Shown here: positions 1-6,618 of the stretch, piece by piece
Numbering within the stretch: the stretch's first letter is position 1
Layout of the letters: each line of letters starts with the position of its first letter
Assembly (NCBI GenBank): GCA_964603655.1
Contig: CAZRVZ010000121.1
Span: 1 to 6,784 of the forward strand
Direction: 5' to 3'
Length of the DNA: 6,784 bases
Source: JACPWY01 sp964603655
Lineage (GTDB): Bacteria; Bdellovibrionota; FAC87; UBA2466
Translations under genes and position numbers: made by a program
The notes under the pieces: generated by a model
What the model was told of the DNA's origin: nothing
Database searches by the model: none
Seen by the model: only the letters and a program-made list of their open reading frames with translations

Positions 1-155
1 AGTTTGACCATGACTTGAAGGTGACCTACTGCCGAATCGCTCTGGAGAAAGAGGGCAAAGCGCATCAGTGGTATTCCGATAGACGAATTCGAATGATTGG
101 CTTCGAGCGTATAGATGGCAGCGATTCCCGCTACGCGGGAATCGCGACTGATTGA
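1..155 (+). CDS. 3' end of an unidentified gene, cut by the window edge
   Basis: A reading frame is open from the left edge (first full codon at base 3) to a TGA at 153-155, giving the last 50 residues of a protein. The residues look like real protein: a charged and aromatic stretch, WYSDRRIRMIGFERIDG, follows an alternating segment LKVTYCRIALEKEG. I do not recognise the family and no domain can be named from this fragment. The last 11 codons carry a perfect palindrome (121-145), so the C-terminal residues around DSRYAGIA may come from a repeat element inserted near the original end of the gene. It converges with the peptidase gene on the other strand, with about 330 bases between the two stops. 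The frame is short enough to be open by chance, so confidence is moderate. Confidence 0.5.
   Translation, partial: FDHDLKVTYCRIALEKEGKAHQWYSDRRIRMIGFERIDGSDSRYAGIATD
121..145. repeat. Perfect 11-bp palindrome with 3-base loop (REP-like)
   Basis: GCGATTCCCGC (121-131) and GCGGGAATCGC (135-145) are exact reverse complements around the loop TAC. The core ATTCCCGC/GCGGGAAT is a form found in dispersed palindromic repeats of many Gram-negative genomes; the Neisseria dRS3 element, ATTCCC-N8-GGGAAT, is similar but has 8 rather than 7 central bases. No T-run follows on either strand, so it is not a classical intrinsic terminator. It lies inside the end of the left-edge reading frame. Whether it is dispersed in this genome cannot be judged from a single copy. 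Confidence 0.6.
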
Positions 156-445
156 GCCTAAGATCACGGTGTCAAAAAAATACCTTTCGTAATGTAGCGC
201 CGTGTAAACGGGTCGCGGACGGCGGTTTGCGGCTCTCCCGGTTGCACAAGCGGAAACGCGGCCGGCGGGATGGCGGCCCGTGGTCAGAGGCGGGAGTTTC
301 TGATGAGCTTGTAGGTGTTGGTAACATCTTAATTGAATTCAAAAGTTAAGGGATATTAAGATACTTAACGCATGGCGTCGATCGTATTTTTGGGTTTTGG
401 GGTAAGTCTTCAGCATGAATTAATCTCCGTCCGTTTATTTACCTA
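156..445. other. Intergenic region between convergent genes, no gene supported
   Basis: This stretch separates the left-edge plus-strand gene from the minus-strand peptidase gene. It has two parts. About 195-300 is strongly GC-rich with many GCGG and CGGC words; about 315-445 is AT-rich. An open plus-strand frame runs through 152-349 from a TTG with no visible Shine-Dalgarno sequence. Its product would be short and arginine-rich (HKRKRGRRDGG), so I do not call it a gene, though it could be the remnant of one or of a mobile element. A short inverted repeat, GTTAAG (345-350) with CTTAAC (364-369), has a 13-base loop. Bases 171-177 are an A7 run that reads as T7 on the minus strand, but no good stem lies directly before it. 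Confidence 0.5.
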
Positions 446-485
446 AATTCTGTCGACCATGAGAATTTAATGGCGCGACAGAATT
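446..485 (-). terminator. Stem-loop just after the peptidase stop codon, candidate terminator
   Basis: AATTCTGTCG (446-455) and CGACAGAATT (476-485) are an exact 10-bp inverted repeat, starting 3 bases beyond the peptidase stop codon on the minus strand. Inside it, ATGG and CCAT (458-461 with 470-473) can add four more pairs after a small asymmetric internal loop. The position directly after the stop codon suggests a transcription end or a 3'-end stabilising hairpin. The stem base is AT-rich and no clear T-run follows on the minus strand, so it does not fit the classical intrinsic terminator well. The repeat is certain; the role is inferred. Confidence 0.45.
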
Positions 486-488
486 AAA

Positions 489-2129
489 CTAGCGCGTCTG
501 ATACGGCATCGGGAGTAAGGGGTGCCCGAAGAGGAGATACATCGTTACGTTCTCCGGCATCTCCCCCGCCTCATCCTGAACAAGTCGATTATTTGCCTGC
601 GCGTAGATCGAGCCCAGAGAGGCCGTTTGGGAGACCTGCATCCCCTCAAAGAGATACCTGTCGAATCGATGGTTGGTCTCGGTGTATGAGGGCTCGGTGC
701 TGGCGACCACGGCAACGGCACCCTCGTAAGGCTCGGTGGCCTTTCGAAATAGCATCGCTTCCGCCAGAGTGCGCTCGCTCAGGTGAATTGCCCCGGTGTC
801 GCAGGCGATATTGAAATAAATGGCTAAATCGCCGACGCCGTTACCCAGGAGATCGACTTCCGATTCTGTAAAGCTCCTATCGTCAGTGCCCCAGGCCCAC
901 CATTCAGTGTTACTGCCGTGCCCTCGATAATTAATAATTCCGAACTGATTGGGGAATGACCCGATGACCGTCTGGTTACTCGCGTCTTTGCCCCCGTACT
1001 GCCGCGTAAAATTGAGTCCCAGCGGATTTGCCGCGCTAAAAATCATCTCCTGGTTGGCGGTGTATTTCCCAGGATAGGCCTCTTTGTGGGCGACGAGCAT
1101 CACATTCTTGCGAACGGTTCCCATCGCCAGATTGACGAAATACTGGCGCGTCTTTTCGATGAGCTGAGCCGCCTCTTGTGTTGTAGAAGCGGGAAACCTG
1201 CCCAGAGCGATATCGGCGATATTGTCGTCGCCGCTGAGGAGACTGTAATAGACGTCTCCGGGGGTCGTGCCGTTCCAAAGATAGAGCGGCAGACGATCCT
1301 CATTGCCCAGTAGAATCACCGCGTCCAATCCCGCGCCGGTGGTAAGCCCATAGGATTTCTGAATTACCGCTTTGAGCGCCAGTGGCGTTGTGCCTGCGGG
1401 AATAATTTCAACGGCGGTCTCAATTCCCGCGGTGGTTTGAAGTGTGGCAAGTGTCGTTGCTGGGGTCACCAGTTCGGCAGGTGTCAGAATGAGCACGCGC
1501 CGCTGGATCTTCTCCGGAAGTTGGGCCAAAACCTCGGTGGCATTATCCACCAATAGAGCCGCCTGGTCGCGGACGAACTCGGTGATCGGACCCTGCACGA
1601 GAGTTTCCTGGCCCGCTTCGAGGGGCGCGACTCTAACCTGGATATCGGGCACCACGCGCAGCTGGCGCAATCGGGGATTGTAATGAACCGGATAAATTTC
1701 TATCGGTAGTAGCGTAAGCGATCCCAGTCGGACGCGTTGACCCACCTTCACCGTTTCACCTCCAAACCATTTGTTTTGGCGATAGGCCTTTCGATCGATT
1801 TTAAACTTGCCGAGCGATCCGTCATCAACCCTGTCGGGCTGCGCGGGGTAGAGGAGTAGCGACGGAACAACGCTGTTTTGTGTCGTGGCGGTAAACTCAA
1901 TCGTATAGGTCTTTTTAGCATCGATCGCCACCCAAGAAACTCGGCGCGGCAATTCAGGGAGCCCAATGCGAAGCCGCGTCGATAGAGGGACCCCCTCAAT
2001 CTGCGCGAACTTCGATGCACCTACCTTTATCGTACGGAATTTAAGCGATGCCGGATCGGTTTGTACCCGGATTTCGTGTGCGAAGAGACTCGAACAAAAG
2101 CAAAGAATCACGGCAAAATAGAATTTCAT
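489..2129 (-). CDS. Secreted gingipain-like cysteine peptidase (family C25)
   Basis: A secreted endopeptidase of 546 residues. Residues 1-17 are a Sec signal peptide (MKFYFAVILCFCSSLFA, cut before HE). Residues about 20-170 resemble the C25 propeptide: GLPELPRRVSWVAI at 56-69 matches the 'P-LP' segment of that family, and YPVHYNPRLRQLRVV at 146-160 matches its 'P-QYNP..G-LRV' segment. The catalytic domain covers about 210-540: VILLGNEDRLPLY (271-283), DDNIADIALGRFP (301-313), the catalytic His in NYRGHGS (His404), the nucleophile Cys in IACDTG (Cys443), then GAVAVVAST (470-478) and the closing LFGHPLL (533-539). There is no Por-type sorting domain or outer-membrane anchor after the catalytic domain, unlike many Bacteroidetes members. 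Cleavage specificity cannot be read from sequence. I chose the ATG at 2129 because GGGGGA lies 5-6 bases upstream and the signal peptide begins there; an in-frame ATG at 2156 would add nine residues before the signal. Confidence 0.9.
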   Translation of the reverse strand: MKFYFAVILCFCSSLFAHEIRVQTDPASLKFRTIKVGASKFAQIEGVPLSTRLRIGLPELPRRVSWVAIDAKKTYTIEFTATTQNSVVPSLLLYPAQPDRVDDGSLGKFKIDRKAYRQNKWFGGETVKVGQRVRLGSLTLLPIEIYPVHYNPRLRQLRVVPDIQVRVAPLEAGQETLVQGPITEFVRDQAALLVDNATEVLAQLPEKIQRRVLILTPAELVTPATTLATLQTTAGIETAVEIIPAGTTPLALKAVIQKSYGLTTGAGLDAVILLGNEDRLPLYLWNGTTPGDVYYSLLSGDDNIADIALGRFPASTTQEAAQLIEKTRQYFVNLAMGTVRKNVMLVAHKEAYPGKYTANQEMIFSAANPLGLNFTRQYGGKDASNQTVIGSFPNQFGIINYRGHGSNTEWWAWGTDDRSFTESEVDLLGNGVGDLAIYFNIACDTGAIHLSERTLAEAMLFRKATEPYEGAVAVVASTEPSYTETNHRFDRYLFEGMQVSQTASLGSIYAQANNRLVQDEAGEMPENVTMYLLFGHPLLPMPYQTR

Positions 2130-2157
2130 TTTTTTCCCCCGGTTGGGAATAATCATA
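2130..2157 (-). promoter_or_regulatory. Candidate -10 box and ribosome binding site of the peptidase gene
   Basis: On the minus strand TATGAT (2157-2152, 5 of 6 to TATAAT) lies 22 bases before the chosen ATG. The purine stretch GGGGGA (2140-2135) follows, 5 bases from the ATG. No good -35 is seen at 16-18 bases; TTTACA lies about 20 bases upstream of the -10, which is too far for a strong sigma70 promoter. The -10 box would overlap the alternative ATG at 2156, which favours the start at 2129. The ribosome binding site is convincing; the promoter is tentative. Confidence 0.35.
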
Positions 2158-2231
2158 CACTACCTAAGGCGACCGGTTGTAAAACCACCAGGGAACATCG
2201 CGTTATTGCTAGCCCCCTTTGAGTTGGCCTT

Positions 2232-2264
2232 TCGCGATGGCTCTAATGGTCGCGACGGCTCTAA
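2232..2264. repeat. Tandem 15-bp repeat, 18-bp period, across the DUF1501 gene stop
   Basis: TCGCGATGGCTCTAA (2232-2246) and TCGCGACGGCTCTAA (2250-2264) differ at one base and start 18 bases apart. On the minus strand each copy begins TTAGAGCC, and the TAG of the first copy is the stop codon of the DUF1501 gene; the second copy lies wholly downstream of it. The repeats are easily seen; no function is apparent. One arm also pairs with CATCGCG at 2196-2202 (7 bp, 30-base loop), a weak potential hairpin between the two genes. Confidence 0.6.
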
Positions 2265-3535
2265 GAAAGGATCGGGGAAATCTTTTGAACGCCAGTCGCG
2301 ACCGGGTGAAAGCCGGCGGGGTTGCCAAAAATTTCTCCGACGGTTCGGACCAGATTTTCCGGGAATATAAAACTCGCCCCCTCAGGGCCTTGGGCGATGG
2401 CCTGCTCTTTATAATTCCAGGGCCAGGCGATGTGATCCGCGGCGGTACCGGTTTGGAGCCGCGTCACCAGGCGGCTCTTTCCGACGACTGTGCCTTTTCG
2501 AATTCCGCGTCCCGCAAAAAGCACAGAGTTGGTAAAGGGGTTATGGTCCTTGCCCTTTGCGGCGTTTAAGTACGGAGTCCGGCTCCACTCGGAGACCACC
2601 ATGAAGGTGGTGTGATCAAAAAGGGTTCCTCCACCAAACGGAATGCGTTTAAAAAGCCGAAACAACCCACTAACCTCTTCCCAAATCTGGGTTTGATTTC
2701 GCAGGTGATTTCCGGAGTGATCGGAGTGGGTGTCCAAGTTGGGGCCCATTAGATCGAGCTGTGCGTGGCGCGATCCCCCGGACGCAAAAGCGGCGGCAAT
2801 CGCATGCCGTGCGTCCACGGTCAGCCCCTCTTTCTTATACGCCTCGATCATATTTTGAATGGCGGTCGCTGTTTCCTTCGCCGCAACCACCTGTTTCTCA
2901 GCCACCTCGAGCGGCGTTCCCTGCTCTGCCGCCAGAAACTCAATTCGATCTTCGATCCACTGAGTCAAATTTTCCTGATCGGCTTGTACTAAAAGATCCT
3001 GGGCAGATGAAACGTTGAGAGCCTTTCCGGCGCTATAAACTCCTGAACTAGCCACTAGTCCAAACGGTCCATCACCTCTTGCGAGCGACAACTCTGCTGG
3101 AAGTGCCGCCGCCTTTCCATCGCCGCGACCCGTGACCATATAGTCCAGGTTTACAAAATGGCCCGCGTCCCTTCGCATCATAACGCCGTTTACGATTAGG
3201 CATTCGCTGGCGTGGGGAACGAGCGGCTTGGCCGACGGTGCAAATCTGAGTCCCCCACTCTCCACAATCTCATCGGGACGGTATTCGACGAACATGTCCT
3301 CGGCATCCGCACCGGGACCTAGAATCTGAGGATCGAGACCGAGTGTCACATCCATGCCCCCGAAAGTACGAACCATAATAAAATGGTGTGGTATTTCCGC
3401 TCGCTCTCCGGCCCATGCCCACCGAGGGAATAGAGAATAAGCGCCGTACCCACAACCCAACCGACTGACTTTTGAGATAAATTCCCTGCGTTTCATCTCG
3501 CCCTCACCGTTTGAGACAAATTCTCTTCGTTTCAT
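2261..3535 (-). CDS. Tat-exported DUF1501 family protein
   Basis: A 424-residue protein, or 411 if translation begins at the second ATG (3496). It has a Tat signal: the twin-arginine motif KRREFIS (residues 15-21), a short hydrophobic stretch, and a likely cut after AWA (residue 42). DUF1501 features follow in order: a first strand and glycine turn HFIMVRTFGGMDVTLGLDP (51-69), LIVNGV (113-118) with GHFVNLDYM (125-133), DTHSDHSGNH (268-277), VVSEWSRTP (313-321) and GKDHNPFTNSVLFAGRGI (328-345). DUF1501 belongs to the alkaline phosphatase/sulfatase superfamily; its reaction is not established, and I cannot tell whether metal ligands are complete here. It follows the cytochrome gene by 10 bases with a coupled ribosome binding site. 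Oddly, the N-terminus repeats itself (MKRREFVS, then MKRREFIS 13 residues later). Family call is firm; the start is uncertain between two good sites. Confidence 0.85.
   Translation of the reverse strand: MKRREFVSNGEGEMKRREFISKVSRLGCGYGAYSLFPRWAWAGERAEIPHHFIMVRTFGGMDVTLGLDPQILGPGADAEDMFVEYRPDEIVESGGLRFAPSAKPLVPHASECLIVNGVMMRRDAGHFVNLDYMVTGRGDGKAAALPAELSLARGDGPFGLVASSGVYSAGKALNVSSAQDLLVQADQENLTQWIEDRIEFLAAEQGTPLEVAEKQVVAAKETATAIQNMIEAYKKEGLTVDARHAIAAAFASGGSRHAQLDLMGPNLDTHSDHSGNHLRNQTQIWEEVSGLFRLFKRIPFGGGTLFDHTTFMVVSEWSRTPYLNAAKGKDHNPFTNSVLFAGRGIRKGTVVGKSRLVTRLQTGTAADHIAWPWNYKEQAIAQGPEGASFIFPENLVRTVGEIFGNPAGFHPVATGVQKISPILS
3469..3535 (-). repeat. Duplicated translation start and twin-arginine motif
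   Basis: On the minus strand, 28 bases from the ATG at 3535 (to 3508) match 28 bases from the ATG at 3496 (to 3469) at 24 positions. Both copies encode MKRREF(V/I)S. Each ATG has its own Shine-Dalgarno-like sequence: GAGGAG before the first and GAGGG before the second. The copies are 39 bases apart and in frame, so the first start adds 13 residues and a second RR pair to the Tat signal. Only the second RR pair is followed directly by the hydrophobic stretch a Tat signal needs. Confidence 0.7.
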
Positions 3536-3541
3536 GACAGT

Positions 3542-3547
3542 CTCCTC
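3542..3547 (-). promoter_or_regulatory. Shine-Dalgarno site of the DUF1501 gene, overlapping the upstream stop
   Basis: On the minus strand GAGGAG (3547-3542) shares two bases with the TGA stop of the cytochrome gene (3548-3546) and stands 6 bases before the ATG at 3535. Strength and spacing are near ideal, and the overlap suggests that ribosomes finishing the cytochrome restart on the DUF1501 gene. This is the main argument for using the first of the two possible starts. Confidence 0.75.
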
Positions 3548-5669
3548 AATAGGCTAAGAACTCTTCTTCAAGGCTCAACATAAAGACCATGCGTTTTAAT
3601 GCCTCGAAGACCGATGCCGTTTGCAGCCTCTCGGATTGAAATCGATCCAAGGAGCGCTCCAGGAATTCCTGCTTCACCGATTCCAAGCCCGGATCGAAAG
3701 TGCGAATAACCAAAGAACGAAGAATGGGCTGTACCAGATTCTTAGGAACGTCCTTCCATGCCGCCTCTTTGGGCGTTTTCGCTATCTTCTCGAGTCCGCA
3801 AGCAACCAGAGTCTCTACGACGTGACTACCGAAATAGGACTCGGCGGATGCCTCGATATCCGCCCCTGCGAAATAGGAGAGACTCCGTCCAAACTCCCTG
3901 ACAAACCCGGAGCTCACGTTCTCGAAAACCAACTGGCCATCAAACGGATTCGGGTCCCCGAAGACCGCTCGGTTTCTCACCGACAGTGTTTGGGTATCTC
4001 CCTGCTGGAGAAAAGGGGCTTTAGGAAATTTGGCGTGGAGCACTCTAAAGACATCCTGACCCGAGGCGTATCTTTTAAACGATCGCCTAAATGTCGTGCG
4101 GTCGCCCAGCTCAAGTGGCCCAGAAATCCCCAGCCAGTCATTTGCCTGCGCCTGGGTAATGGTCTGCATCCCCGATTCGTCTCGAACCCGCTGCGAAACC
4201 CAGATCTTAAGTAAAGCAATATCATCGGCGGTGGGTTGCCAGGCCGATTCCTTCGGCGGCATCGTCCGGGAGACTCCGTCGTGAGCCAGGTCCAGGTGAG
4301 CCACGACTTTCAAAATCCACTCTTCATGACTCGCCTGAGACGCCCCAATTGGGAACTGAACAAACGACGGAATGGTCTTCGAAGACAAACCGGAATGGCA
4401 ACTATCGCAGCGCTGGAGCAAGGCTTTGGTATTTAATAGCGTTGGCTGGTTGGAGTCGTCATTGGTGTAAAACTCGGGCTCATTGACCAGGTATCCGATA
4501 AAATCGTTCACGCGCCGGCCGACCCGATCAAATCCGGCCATCAATTCGCCCATCCTTTCCTCGGGGGGCATTTTATCGGCACGAATGAACCACCTCCAAA
4601 AGTGGGAGACCTGGCAGCGGGCATATTCGGGTTGGGCTAAGATGGCTCTAGCTACTTCACCAATCCCCCGCCCCTTCACACTCACGAGCGATCCATCGGC
4701 GCGCTTATAAACCAACGCGCCCGGCGCCTCTAAATCGGAAAGCGTGCTGCCGCTTGTGATGAATGCGCGGCCCATCGGATCGAGTTTATAGTGGCACGCC
4801 ATGCAGGATTCCTGGGAACCGTGGAGATCGTCATCGGCCAGGTTTGAGTTACTGCGGTTACGACCGTTTAAGTAATTGCGGCTCCTGTGATAACCGTCCG
4901 GAACTGGGTTTTCGGGAAAGGCCTTTTTGAGGAGTTCACTCTCCTCTTCGGCAGACGGCTCCACCACCGCGCGCATGTCGTCACATAAGAATGTTCGAAA
5001 GACGGCGGCGGCACGGCCCCGGTTCTTGTTTAGATTGGTCGTGCTGTATCGTTGGAAAAACCGACTGGTAGTCAGGACACCGGCAAAACGAAGGTCCGTT
5101 GGGTCCAAGGAATAGGTGTGAACACCTTCGGGTTTGGTAGTGATGTCCGGAAATACCGCGGAAAGGAATTGAATCTCTCCGCCAAAAAAAGTCATCCCAT
5201 TAAAACTCACGGATTTTCCGATATGAACCGGCAGCGTGGGAGACAGAAGAATTTGGTCCCAGCTGGCGTTTTCAATCACCAATCCGGAGACCAGCAGATC
5301 CAGTGAGTTTAACAGCTCGGGCGCCAACAACTTTGGATCAGTCGCGGCTGTCTCGGAAAGGCCCTCGGGAAGACCGGATGACGTCTTCAGGCGAAGCAGC
5401 TCATCCACGCGGGATACCATTTTTCCCCTATGCTCGCGTGACGCGAGATACTCGTCAGAACGGGTGCGGAAAAACTGAGCACGCTCCGAAGGTGGTTTTT
5501 CAGACAGTTCAGATAACGCCTGATACTCGGAGGCCAGTGGGGGGATGCCACGCAGGTGCATGGAGAGCCTTCTCAGGCGCTGAGACGATGACAATTCTCC
5601 GGCAGGCGAGAGCACCGAAAAGAACACCGAAAAAACCGCTATCACCAGTACGGTATTATTCAACATCAT
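3546..5669 (-). CDS. Exported di-haem cytochrome-like protein, DUF1588/DUF1585/PSCyt type
   Basis: A 707-residue exported protein with two c-type haem sites, C289-M-A-C-H293 and C421-D-S-C-H425, probably periplasmic or surface-exposed. Residues 1-24 form a Sec signal (MMLNNTVLVIAVFSVFFSVLSPAGE, cut near AGE). RLRRLSMHLRGIPPLASEY (31-49) and the following helix resemble the start of DUF1549. FAGVLTTSRFFQRYSTTN to CMACHYKLDPMGRAF (195-303) matches DUF1588, including the 'CxxCH...DP.G' signature. GIGEVARAILAQPEYARC (335-352) resembles DUF1585. Residues 410-495 resemble a planctomycete-type cytochrome: CDSCH, then RTMPPKESAW (Met470, possible haem ligand) and DIALLKIWV. Residues 510-707 match nothing I can name, except an ending (ALKRMVFMLSLEEEFLAY) like the usual 'il.SpeFL' tail of these proteins. 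The chosen ATG (5669) begins the signal peptide, follows GGAAAG, and overlaps the upstream gene by 14 bases; an in-frame ATG at 5735 would add 22 basic residues and looks wrong. Electron partner and substrate are unknown. Confidence 0.85.
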   Translation of the reverse strand: MMLNNTVLVIAVFSVFFSVLSPAGELSSSQRLRRLSMHLRGIPPLASEYQALSELSEKPPSERAQFFRTRSDEYLASREHRGKMVSRVDELLRLKTSSGLPEGLSETAATDPKLLAPELLNSLDLLVSGLVIENASWDQILLSPTLPVHIGKSVSFNGMTFFGGEIQFLSAVFPDITTKPEGVHTYSLDPTDLRFAGVLTTSRFFQRYSTTNLNKNRGRAAAVFRTFLCDDMRAVVEPSAEEESELLKKAFPENPVPDGYHRSRNYLNGRNRSNSNLADDDLHGSQESCMACHYKLDPMGRAFITSGSTLSDLEAPGALVYKRADGSLVSVKGRGIGEVARAILAQPEYARCQVSHFWRWFIRADKMPPEERMGELMAGFDRVGRRVNDFIGYLVNEPEFYTNDDSNQPTLLNTKALLQRCDSCHSGLSSKTIPSFVQFPIGASQASHEEWILKVVAHLDLAHDGVSRTMPPKESAWQPTADDIALLKIWVSQRVRDESGMQTITQAQANDWLGISGPLELGDRTTFRRSFKRYASGQDVFRVLHAKFPKAPFLQQGDTQTLSVRNRAVFGDPNPFDGQLVFENVSSGFVREFGRSLSYFAGADIEASAESYFGSHVVETLVACGLEKIAKTPKEAAWKDVPKNLVQPILRSLVIRTFDPGLESVKQEFLERSLDRFQSERLQTASVFEALKRMVFMLSLEEEFLAY

Positions 5670-6597
5670 ATTCTTTCCACTTCTCGACGTAGTTCTTAAA
5701 AATAAACGGCATGAGCGCCTGGGAGTACTCATCACTGCCGTAAATATACGGCGCCAGAGTGGGAACCAAACCTAGATACTTTGCAGCCTCTAGTTGAAGG
5801 TCCGCGAGGTTCGACTTGGTCGAGATCTGACAGAATTCGTCGCCATTCTTCAAAATGATCGACCAGATATCACCCACAAAAAGCAGGAACCGGGTGCCGC
5901 CGAAGGGATTGGGGGTACCGCCGCCAAACTCCCTCAGCTCCAAAAGCCCGTCGGACCTGACAAGCTTGGGATGGGTTGCCACCGTAAAGGTTCGATTCTC
6001 ATTGAGTCCCGTCTCGGGATTCGTCTGCATGAACTCCGTATCCCACCGGGTAAACTCGATGGCATCCGGAGGCTCCGCTCCACCCCCCGGCAGCCAGGAA
6101 AAGTCGCTGGCCCTAAACGCATCTGCGGGAAAATCTTTGGTTAAGAGGGGAGCCGTCGACTGGGCGTCATTCGTTAGAAACTGAAAATCGTCTTTAACCT
6201 CTGAGAAAGTAGTTCCGGCAGCAGCTGTCTTTGGTTTTATTCCCACCGTTTTTCCGACCATCTCGACCTTTGGGTGCTGCCTCCACCTCAATTCAAAACT
6301 ATTAGCCTGAAATGTTAGGAGAAACTCACCCCGCACCCCCTCAACCCCGGTGCAGGTGTTTTCGGTGACCTGGTACCTGGTTGGGAACTGTTTGACGGGT
6401 CTTTTACCCATTACCCACTCAGCCACCCGGCCATCGCGGTAATCGACCTCGACGGGCTGACCATTTTCAAACTTGAACAGGACTTCGTTTCTGAGATCGG
6501 GTTCGTCCGCAAAACAACAAACCGTCGCCAGTAAAAAGAAAGTTCCGAAAAGAAAGCGCCAGGAACCAATTGGCCCCAGCATTCGTCCCACGCCCAT
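5656..6597 (-). CDS. Secreted protein of unknown function, first gene of the operon
   Basis: A 313-residue protein that I do not recognise. Residues 1-30 look like a Sec signal: a basic start, hydrophobic WRFLFGTFFLLATVCCFA, and a cut before DEPDL. Cys27 and Cys28 lie at the end of that stretch but the preceding ATV does not fit a lipobox. The mature part has only two cysteines, Cys82 (ENTCTG) and Cys256 (DEFCQ), which could form a disulfide. It has no CxxCH haem site, no further membrane segment and no clear internal repeat. Segments such as EFLLTFQANSFELRWRQHP suggest beta strands; the C-terminus (AAKYLGL to KWKEYDVE) looks helical. The gene leads the operon and its end overlaps the cytochrome start, so it may work with the cytochrome and DUF1501 protein; this is inference. 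The ATG at 6597 follows GGGGTGA by 3 bases; an ATG at 6582 would shorten the signal by five residues and is equally possible. Confidence 0.75.
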   Translation of the reverse strand: MGVGRMLGPIGSWRFLFGTFFLLATVCCFADEPDLRNEVLFKFENGQPVEVDYRDGRVAEWVMGKRPVKQFPTRYQVTENTCTGVEGVRGEFLLTFQANSFELRWRQHPKVEMVGKTVGIKPKTAAAGTTFSEVKDDFQFLTNDAQSTAPLLTKDFPADAFRASDFSWLPGGGAEPPDAIEFTRWDTEFMQTNPETGLNENRTFTVATHPKLVRSDGLLELREFGGGTPNPFGGTRFLLFVGDIWSIILKNGDEFCQISTKSNLADLQLEAAKYLGLVPTLAPYIYGSDEYSQALMPFIFKNYVEKWKEYDVE

Positions 6598-6618
6598 GAT
6601 TCACCCCAAGTTGAGGCA

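Noticed and set aside
152..349. Plus-strand frame of 65 codons as a gene
   Set aside because: It starts at TTG without a ribosome binding site, overlaps the end of the left-edge frame, and crosses a sharp change in composition. Kept only as a possible remnant.
345..369. GTTAAG/CTTAAC inverted repeat as an integron site or terminator
   Set aside because: The arms face the wrong way for attC, the 6-bp stem is AT-rich, and no T-run follows.
2219..2569. Plus-strand open frame of 116 codons over the 3' end of the DUF1501 gene
   Set aside because: It is antisense to a well-supported gene and its product shows no domain or signal.
3621..4214. Plus-strand open frame of 197 codons
   Set aside because: It lies wholly inside the di-haem protein gene on the other strand, whose domains and motifs are clear. 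No Shine-Dalgarno site or recognisable protein features support it.
5670..5735. Longer start for the di-haem protein (ATG at 5735)
   Set aside because: The extra 22 residues are basic, lie before a good signal peptide, and overlap the upstream gene by 80 bases; the ATG at 5669 has a better position and ribosome binding site.
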